From the NCBI RefSeq assembly GCF_001713395.1, contig NZ_CP016450.1:3836501-3900500 (forward strand): a stretch of 64,000 bases of DNA, written 5' to 3'. Within the stretch, counting starts at the first letter, position 1. Each line of letters opens with the position of its first letter. This stretch comes from Sinorhizobium sp. RAC02. GTDB taxonomy: Bacteria > Pseudomonadota > Alphaproteobacteria > Rhizobiales > Rhizobiaceae. The translations under genes were made by a program, and so were the position numbers. Of this stretch, positions 58,364 through 64,000 are shown piece after piece. The notes under the pieces were generated by a model that worked only from the letters and a program-made list of their open reading frames with translations, was not told the origin of the DNA and did no database searches.

Positions 58364-59350
58364 ATGGCTCCCACCGGTTCCGTCATCGACTGGCTGCTCG
58401 CTTCGGATCCCGCGATCCGCTGGCAGGTGATGCGCGACCTCCTCGATGCGCCGGAAGCGGAATGGCAGGCCGAGCGCGCCAGGGTGGAAACCGAAGGCTG
58501 GGGCGCGCGGCTCCTCTCCCATCAGGATCAGGATGGCCAATGGGCCGGTGGCGCCTTCATGCCGGCCGGCTACACGCAGGAGAACTGGCGCGACCTCGGC
58601 CAGGCTTGGACCGCCACCTGCATTTCCCTGCAGCAGCTTTACGACTTCGGCCTCGATCCTTCATCGGCACGGGCGCGGCGTACGGTTGATCTCATTGCGA
58701 AGAATTCGCGCTGGGACCATGACGGCCAGCCTTTCTGGGATGGCGAAGTCGAAGAATGCATCAATGCCCGCACGGTGATGGTGGGCGTCTATTTCGGTGT
58801 CGAGGTTTCGCCGATCGTCGAGCGGTTGCTGGGCGAACGGCAGTCGGATGGCGGCTGGAACTGCGAGCGCTGCAACGGCTCGCACCGCTCGTCCTTCCAC
58901 ACGACGATCAATGTGCTGGAAGGACTGCTCGAATACGAAAAAGCCAAGGGCGCCACGGCGAAAACGCACGCGGCGCGGGCAGCGGGTGAAGCCTATCTGC
59001 TGGAACGCGGTCTTTTCCGCCGTCTCGGCACCGGCGCGCCGGTGGACGAACGCTATCTGAAATTCCTCAACCCGAACCGCTGGCGCTACGATGTTCTGCG
59101 CGGTCTCGACTATTTCCGCGCGGCGTCGCTGGCGACAGGCGCTGTACCCGATCCTCGCCTGCGCGAGGCGATCGACCATCTACGCTCCCGGCAGTCGGAC
59201 GATGGCACCTGGCCGCTCGACTGGACCTTGAAGGGGCCGGTCTGGTTCGAGATGGAGGTGCCGGGACAGCCCTCGCGCTGGATCACGCTTCGGGCCTTGC
59301 GCGTGCTGCGCTGGTGGGATGCGGCCGGTGACGGGCACCGGCCGTCCTGA
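58364..59350 (+). CDS. Squalene-cyclase/prenyltransferase-like alpha-alpha repeat protein
   Basis: 328 residues built of alpha-hairpin repeats with QW-like motifs (DQDGQWAGG, QSDGGWNC, QSDDGTWPLDW), the pattern of terpenoid-cyclase and prenyltransferase barrels. No DXDD cyclase motif is visible and the protein is half the length of squalene-hopene cyclase. It lies 33 bases after ung and stops two bases before the convergent nucleoside hydrolase gene. Function unknown; it may bind hydrophobic or peptide ligands. Confidence 0.7.
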   Translation: MAPTGSVIDWLLASDPAIRWQVMRDLLDAPEAEWQAERARVETEGWGARLLSHQDQDGQWAGGAFMPAGYTQENWRDLGQAWTATCISLQQLYDFGLDPSSARARRTVDLIAKNSRWDHDGQPFWDGEVEECINARTVMVGVYFGVEVSPIVERLLGERQSDGGWNCERCNGSHRSSFHTTINVLEGLLEYEKAKGATAKTHAARAAGEAYLLERGLFRRLGTGAPVDERYLKFLNPNRWRYDVLRGLDYFRAASLATGAVPDPRLREAIDHLRSRQSDDGTWPLDWTLKGPVWFEMEVPGQPSRWITLRALRVLRWWDAAGDGHRPS

Positions 59351-59352
59351 GC

Positions 59353-60303
59353 TTAGCGGACCAGCGTCTCGTCGAGCAGCGCCATCACCTTTTCCGCATC
59401 GATGCCGATGCAGGCATGCTGGCTCGGCAGGTCGTCCCAGTTGCCGGGCGGGAAGCCGCGGCCGTCCGGCTTCTGGATCGTCTGGCCATCGGCAATGCCG
59501 CCGGCGACGACGCGGATCGCGCCACTGCGCGTCTCGAAGAGTTCGGGGGCGACGAGATAGACGCAGGCGCAGCTGTCGTGCACCACCATGCCCTCGTCCT
59601 TCACATGCTGGCCGTAGAAATCGATGTAGAACTGCGAGATGTCGGAGAGCAATTTCAGGTGCTTGCCGTTCTGCGCCGTGAGGTCGGCCAGCCGCTTGCG
59701 CAGCATCACGGTCTTCATCGTCACGTCGAGACCGACGACGACCACCTTCCACGCCGCCCCCATCACGACGTCGGCCGCCTCCGGGTCGCCGTGGATATTG
59801 GCTTCGGCGGCGGGCGTGATGTTGCCGGGCACGTCGAAGGCGCCACCCATGATGATGACCTGCTTGACGAGACCGGCGATCTCCGGGTCTTCCTTCAGCG
59901 CATAGGCGAGGTTCGACATGCGGCCGACGGCGATCAGCGTCACCTCGCCGGGATTGGCGCGGACCGTCTCGATGATGAAGCGGTGCGCCGGGCGCGGATC
60001 GAGCGGCAGGTCGATCGTGTCAGGGACGTCGATATTGCCGAGCCCGTCATGGCCGTGGATCATCACCGGCCAGTCGATCGGGTTGCGCATCGGATTGTAG
60101 GTCTTGCCGTCACCCTTCGCCACCGGCGCCCCGATGCCCCATTCGCGCTTCAAAAACAGCGCGTTGCGCGTCGTCGTCTCGATCGAGGCATTGCCGAAGA
60201 CGGTGGTGATGCCGATCAGGTCGATCTCGGGGTGATTGTGCAGGAACAGCAGCGCCATCGCGTCGTCGACGCCGGGATCCGTATCGAAAATAACCTTGTG
60301 CAT
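59353..60303 (-). CDS. Nucleoside hydrolase (inosine-uridine preferring type)
   Basis: 316-residue enzyme that splits ribonucleosides into base and ribose. The calcium-binding N-terminal DTDPGVDDA (Asp7, Asp9, Asp13, Asp14), the VIIMGGAFDVPGN segment and the C-terminal VHDSCA motif with the catalytic-site His are present. Base preference cannot be read. A flavoprotein gene lies 39 bases downstream on the same strand. Confidence 0.93.
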   Translation of the reverse strand: MHKVIFDTDPGVDDAMALLFLHNHPEIDLIGITTVFGNASIETTTRNALFLKREWGIGAPVAKGDGKTYNPMRNPIDWPVMIHGHDGLGNIDVPDTIDLPLDPRPAHRFIIETVRANPGEVTLIAVGRMSNLAYALKEDPEIAGLVKQVIIMGGAFDVPGNITPAAEANIHGDPEAADVVMGAAWKVVVVGLDVTMKTVMLRKRLADLTAQNGKHLKLLSDISQFYIDFYGQHVKDEGMVVHDSCACVYLVAPELFETRSGAIRVVAGGIADGQTIQKPDGRGFPPGNWDDLPSQHACIGIDAEKVMALLDETLVR

Positions 60304-60342
60304 GGTCGTTTCTTTCTTTTTGTTGTCCTGGAGATCGCGCGT

Positions 60343-61578
60343 TTACTGGAAGCGGGCGATGGAGAAGGGGGCGAGCGCTGTCTCTCCTTCGCCGGCCAGC
60401 AACCGCGCGACATGGCGCCCGGTCGTTGCCGAAAGCGTGAGGCCAAGATGGCCATGGCCGAAGGCGAAGGCGATGCGCGGATCGCCGGGATGCAGGCTGA
60501 TGACGGGCAGGGTATCCGGCGTCGAGGGGCGTCGCCCCATCCACTCCGTGCCGCCCTCTTCCGGAAGGTCAGGCACGTAGCGCCGCATCTTCTTGCGCAT
60601 CACGGCGGCACGCTTGTAGTTGGCGGGCGCGTCCGGCGAGGCGAGTTCCACGGCGCCACCAACGCGCAGCGCATTCTCGAAGGGGGTCGCGACAAAGCCG
60701 TGCTCGGAGAAGAACACCGGCATTTCCAGCGTGGTCGAGGGGTTCATGAAGGTCGTGTTGTAGCCGCGCTCGGTTTCGAGCAGCACCGTCAGGCCGAGAT
60801 CGGCGACGAAACGGCGCGACCACACGCCCGAGGTGATCGCCAGCCGATCGAAGGTGAATTCGCCGCCGCCTTCCGTCCTAACGACGATGCCGTTCTCGGC
60901 GCGCGCCACCGACGAGACGGTGGCATCGAGCAGCGTCGCGCGCTCGCGCAGCACCGCCTGCAGCCGGCGCAGGAAGGTCAGCGGATATTCGAAGGTCTTG
61001 TAGCCGTCGCTGAAGGTGGCGCCGGCAAAGGCGCCCTGCAGCGCCGGCACACGGCGGCGGGTTTCCTCGGCGTCCAGTTTTTCGACATTGCAGCCGATCA
61101 GCCTGGCATTCTCTGTCTCGTGCGCGAAAGCCTTGTCGCGGGCCGCAACAGTGTCGAAAACGGTCATGGCGCCGGTATCGCGCATATGGCCGGATATGCC
61201 GGCGAAATTTCCGAGGCGCACATGATCGGCCTCGGCCGTCTTCATGAGGTAGAGCATGGCTGCGCGGCTTGCGGTGACGTTTGCCGAGCGCGCGGAGAGC
61301 AGGAACTTAAAAAGCCAGGGTGTGAGCGCCGGCAGGTCCTGCCAGCGAACGGTCAGCGGTCCGAGTGGATCAAGCAGCCATTTCGGCACGGAGAGCAGCA
61401 TGTCCGGCCGGGCGAGCGGATCGATTTCCGGTACGGCCAGAATGCCCGCATTGCCGACGGATGCGGGCAGGCCACCGGCGTCCCGCTCGAGGATGGTGAC
61501 GCTGTGGCCCTGCTCCAACAGATTGAGCGCTGTGGCACAGCCCATGAGGCCACCGCCGACGATACCGATATGCGCCAT
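60343..61578 (-). CDS. FAD-dependent amino acid oxidoreductase (D-amino-acid dehydrogenase-like)
   Basis: 411-residue DadA/DAO-family flavoprotein: the FAD fold IGIVGGGLMGCATALNLLEQ, the GNAGILAVPEIDPLA region, and the C-terminal GHGHLGLTLSATTGRHVARL are typical. It probably oxidises a D-amino acid or similar amine at the membrane. The ATG at 61578 follows GGGACGG. It lies 119 bases after the metal-transporter permease and may have its own promoter. Confidence 0.87.
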   Translation of the reverse strand: MAHIGIVGGGLMGCATALNLLEQGHSVTILERDAGGLPASVGNAGILAVPEIDPLARPDMLLSVPKWLLDPLGPLTVRWQDLPALTPWLFKFLLSARSANVTASRAAMLYLMKTAEADHVRLGNFAGISGHMRDTGAMTVFDTVAARDKAFAHETENARLIGCNVEKLDAEETRRRVPALQGAFAGATFSDGYKTFEYPLTFLRRLQAVLRERATLLDATVSSVARAENGIVVRTEGGGEFTFDRLAITSGVWSRRFVADLGLTVLLETERGYNTTFMNPSTTLEMPVFFSEHGFVATPFENALRVGGAVELASPDAPANYKRAAVMRKKMRRYVPDLPEEGGTEWMGRRPSTPDTLPVISLHPGDPRIAFAFGHGHLGLTLSATTGRHVARLLAGEGETALAPFSIARFQ

Positions 61579-61697
61579 GCCGTCCCGCTGCTTGTTCTCG
61601 TCTTCATTGGGCCTGCCGCGAAGCACGCGGCCGACCGGTCGCGGCGGACGATAGACGGAAACCGCACCTCTGTCGACACGGCCGCAGCCGTGCCGGG

Positions 61698-62540
61698 TCA
61701 CGCCTCCTGTGCCGGCCTGCGGCTTTGCAGCACGTTGCGGAAGAAGGCCAGGATGAAGAGGATGGTCATCAAAAGCACGATGGTCGGGGCCGGCGCACTG
61801 TCGATCAGGAAGCTCAGCCAGATGCCGAAGAACGTCGCTCCGACGGCAACCGCGACGGCGACCATCAGCATGCTCGGGAAGCGCCGGGTGACGAGGGCGG
61901 CAATGGCACCCGGCGCCACCAGCATGGCGATCGCGATGATGATGCCGACCGCCTTCAGCGCGCCGACCACCACCAGCGACAGCACCGCAAGCAGGCCGTA
62001 ATGCAGCAGCTTGACCGGCAGGCCGATGGCGGATGCGTGCTGCCTGTCGAAGGCATGCACCAGCAGGTCCTTGCGGAAAAGCAGGATGAAGCCGGTCGAG
62101 GCAAGCGCGATGACAGCCGTTTCGACGAGATCCGAGACGGCGATGCCGAGCATGTCGCCGAACAGGATGTGGTCGAGATGGATGTCCGGCTGGATCTTGA
62201 CGTAGAGCACCAGCCCGATCGCGAACATACCGGAGAAGACGATGCCGAGGATGGTGTCTTCCTTCACCCGGCTGTTGTCCTTGAGGTAGCCGGCGGCAAG
62301 CGCGCAGAACAGGCCGGCGACGAAGGCGCCGACCGCAAAGGGCAGGCCGACGACATAGGCGATGACGACGCCCGGCAGCACGGCATGGGAGACCGCATCG
62401 CCCATCAGCGACCAGCCCTTCAGCACCAGATAACAGGACAGCAGCGCCATCGGCACGGCGATCATCAGCGTCACCAGGAAGGCGTTCTGCATGAAGGCGA
62501 GTTGAAAGGGCATGATGGCGAGTTCGAGCGTCTCGTTCAT
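61698..62540 (-). CDS. sitD: Manganese/iron ABC transporter permease (SitD type)
   Basis: 280-residue permease of the metal-ion ABC-3 family with about eight membrane segments; YLVLKGWSLMGDAVSHAVLP and VLVAPGAIAALVT-type helices are typical. Its ATG overlaps the sitC stop (ATGA). It is the last gene of the sit operon. Confidence 0.9.
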   Translation of the reverse strand: MNETLELAIMPFQLAFMQNAFLVTLMIAVPMALLSCYLVLKGWSLMGDAVSHAVLPGVVIAYVVGLPFAVGAFVAGLFCALAAGYLKDNSRVKEDTILGIVFSGMFAIGLVLYVKIQPDIHLDHILFGDMLGIAVSDLVETAVIALASTGFILLFRKDLLVHAFDRQHASAIGLPVKLLHYGLLAVLSLVVVGALKAVGIIIAIAMLVAPGAIAALVTRRFPSMLMVAVAVAVGATFFGIWLSFLIDSAPAPTIVLLMTILFILAFFRNVLQSRRPAQEA

Positions 62541-63409
62541 GGCTTGGCGCCTTCCACGGGTTCGAGCGCCAGTTGGCCCTTGCGGCGTGCGGCAAGCAGG
62601 CCGTGTTTCGGGGCGAAGACGAAGGCCAGCAGGAAGATCGCCGTTTGCAGCACGACGATGATGCCGCCGGTCGCACCGTCGAGGAAGTAGGAAATATAGG
62701 CGCCGACGAAGCTCGTGCCGGCGCCAAGCGATGCGGCGATGATGATCAGCCGCTGGAAGCGGTCGGTCAAAAGATAGGCGGTGGCCCCCGGCGTCACCAC
62801 CATGGCGATGACCAGGAAGGCGCCGACCGTCTGCATGGCGGCGACCGTCGAGGCGCTGAGCAGCGTGAAGAACAGGATTTTCAGGCCCGTCGGGTTGAGG
62901 CCGATCGAGCGGGCATGGCTCTCGTCGAAGAAGGTGACCATCAGGTCCTTCCACTTGAACAGCAGGATGATGAGCGTGACCGCGCCGATGATGGCGAGCT
63001 GGATCGTATCCTCGGGGCTGACGGCAAGGATGTTGCCGAGCACGATGGTCTGGATGTTCACCGGCGTCGGCGACAGCGACACCATGAACAGGCCAAGGCC
63101 GAAGAAGGAGGAGAAGATCATGCCGATGATCGCGTCTTCCTTCAGTTTGGTCTGGCGGTTGAGGAAGAGCATGGCGGCGGCGGCAAGCCCGCCGGAGAGG
63201 AAGGCGCCGGCCGCAAAGGGCAGGCCGAGCATATAGGCGCCGGCGACGCCCGGCACGATCGAGTGCGAGAGCGCATCGCCGATCAGCGACCAGCCCTTCA
63301 GCATGAGATAGGCGGAGAGGAAGCCGCAGATGCAGCCGACCAGCGCGCTGACCCACATGGCGTTGACCATGTAGCCGTAACCGAAGGGCTCGAGGAGCGT
63401 GTCGATCAC
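62537..63409 (-). CDS. sitC: Manganese/iron ABC transporter permease (SitC type)
   Basis: 290-residue ABC-3 family permease. [20 protein letters not shown] and [13 protein letters not shown] mark the family, and about eight membrane segments are visible. It overlaps sitB and sitD by ATGA-type junctions, so the three are translated together. Confidence 0.92.
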   Translation of the reverse strand: MIDTLLEPFGYGYMVNAMWVSALVGCICGFLSAYLMLKGWSLIGDALSHSIVPGVAGAYMLGLPFAAGAFLSGGLAAAAMLFLNRQTKLKEDAIIGMIFSSFFGLGLFMVSLSPTPVNIQTIVLGNILAVSPEDTIQLAIIGAVTLIILLFKWKDLMVTFFDESHARSIGLNPTGLKILFFTLLSASTVAAMQTVGAFLVIAMVVTPGATAYLLTDRFQRLIIIAASLGAGTSFVGAYISYFLDGATGGIIVVLQTAIFLLAFVFAPKHGLLAARRKGQLALEPVEGAKP

Positions 63410-64000
63410 GGCGTCTTCTCCTTCTCGGGCTCGCCATAGATGACGAAGGGGCGTTCGTCGTCGGTGATGACCGTGATCGAGCGCTTGTCCTCGTCGTCGT
63501 GCAGGTCGTGGCCGCCGAGAATGAAGTGACGCAGCACGCCGCCGAAGGCGCGCTCCAGATTGGCCTCGGTAAAGGTTTCCGCCGTCGGCCCGGAGGCGAT
63601 GACCGTGCCTTTCACGAAGACGGTGCGGTCGCAGAAATCCGGCACGCTGCCGAGATTGTGCGTCGAGACCAGCATGACGCGGCCTTCGTCGCGCAGCTTG
63701 CCAAGCAGTTCGACGATCTGCTCTTCCGTGTTGACGTCGACGCCGGTGAAGGGTTCGTCGAGCAGGATCACCTGGCCTTCCTGCGCCAGCGCCCGGGCAA
63801 GAAAGACGCGCTTGCGCTGCCCGCCGGAAAGCTCGCCGATCTGGCGCTTGCGGAAGGCCGCCATGTTGACGCGCGACAGCGCCTCGTCGACCAATTCGTG
63901 GTCGCGCTTGCTCGGAATACGCAGCCAGTTCATGTGGCCGTAGCGGCCCATCATCACCACGTCCTCGACGAGCACGGGAAACGTCCAGTCGACCTCTTCG
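63406..64000 (-). CDS. sitB: Manganese/iron ABC transporter ATP-binding protein (SitB type), 5' end outside window
   Basis: C-terminal 197 residues or so of a metal-importer ATPase; the frame stays open to the window edge, so the Walker A motif lies outside. [15 protein letters not shown], the signature [17 protein letters not shown] and Walker [13 protein letters not shown] are present. A charged tail rich in Asp, Glu and His ([13 protein letters not shown]) follows the domain. Confidence 0.92.
   Translation of the reverse strand, partial: EEVDWTFPVLVEDVVMMGRYGHMNWLRIPSKRDHELVDEALSRVNMAAFRKRQIGELSGGQRKRVFLARALAQEGQVILLDEPFTGVDVNTEEQIVELLGKLRDEGRVMLVSTHNLGSVPDFCDRTVFVKGTVIASGPTAETFTEANLERAFGGVLRHFILGGHDLHDDEDKRSITVITDDERPFVIYGEPEKEKTP

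Noticed and set aside
59416..62001. Very long + strand open frame opposite the nucleoside hydrolase and flavoprotein genes
   Set aside because: It is antisense to two genes with intact family motifs; its composition (rich in R, H, D, G) is typical of a GC-rich shadow frame.

Overview
The window is a GC-rich, gene-dense stretch of an alphaproteobacterial genome, most likely a member of the Rhizobiaceae (Shinella, Ensifer, Agrobacterium or Rhizobium type). This is inferred from gene content, from the large number of ABC transporters, and from three families of intergenic palindromic repeats of the kind common in this group. No rRNA, tRNA, CRISPR array, phage or transposase gene was seen. Almost everything is catabolic or transport machinery under local regulators.

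Layout. (1) 1-3760: the end of a dipeptide/oligopeptide ABC transporter (permease, double ATPase) followed by a YvcK/CofD-like gene; a CHASE-PAS-GGDEF-EAL c-di-GMP protein converges on it (3738-6410). (2) 6627-27984: a complete phenylacetate island. paaX is followed by paaJ-A-B-C-D-E, an extra PaaA-like ferritin-fold gene, paaZ and a thioesterase on the + strand; paaG-paaI-paaK and a TetR regulator lie on the - strand; a second + operon carries paaN, a branched-chain-type ABC importer (livKHMGF type) and a hydratase/dehydrogenase fusion that can replace PaaF and PaaH. Two matching 18-bp TetR-type operators sit at the two main promoters. (3) 28064-32513: an AraC-type regulator, an aldehyde dehydrogenase and a periplasmic copper amine oxidase, which together would feed arylalkylamines such as phenylethylamine into phenylacetate.

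(4) 32719-38690: a disulfide oxidoreductase coupled to a DUF4126 membrane protein, then an osmoprotectant ABC system in the order of E. coli yehZYXW. (5) 38777-50035: a nine-gene operon on the - strand (sugar ABC transporter, two GMC oxidoreductases, an SDR, a Dabb protein and a glycerate kinase) with a divergent LacI regulator and two matching operator-like sites. (6) 50083-57551: a tightly coupled operon LacI, Gfo/Idh dehydrogenase, CoA-transferase, crotonase and aldehyde dehydrogenase, divergent from a DUF993 aldolase-like gene, again with two matching operator-like sites. (7) 57641-64000: uracil-DNA glycosylase, a squalene-cyclase-like repeat protein, a nucleoside hydrolase, a D-amino-acid-dehydrogenase-like flavoprotein and a SitBCD-type manganese/iron transporter running off the end.

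The parts that look least described are the PaaA paralogue, the DUF993/CoA-transferase operon and the GMC-Dabb-glycerate kinase operon. Functions of individual families are established knowledge; pathway assignments for regions 5 and 6 are inference from gene order.
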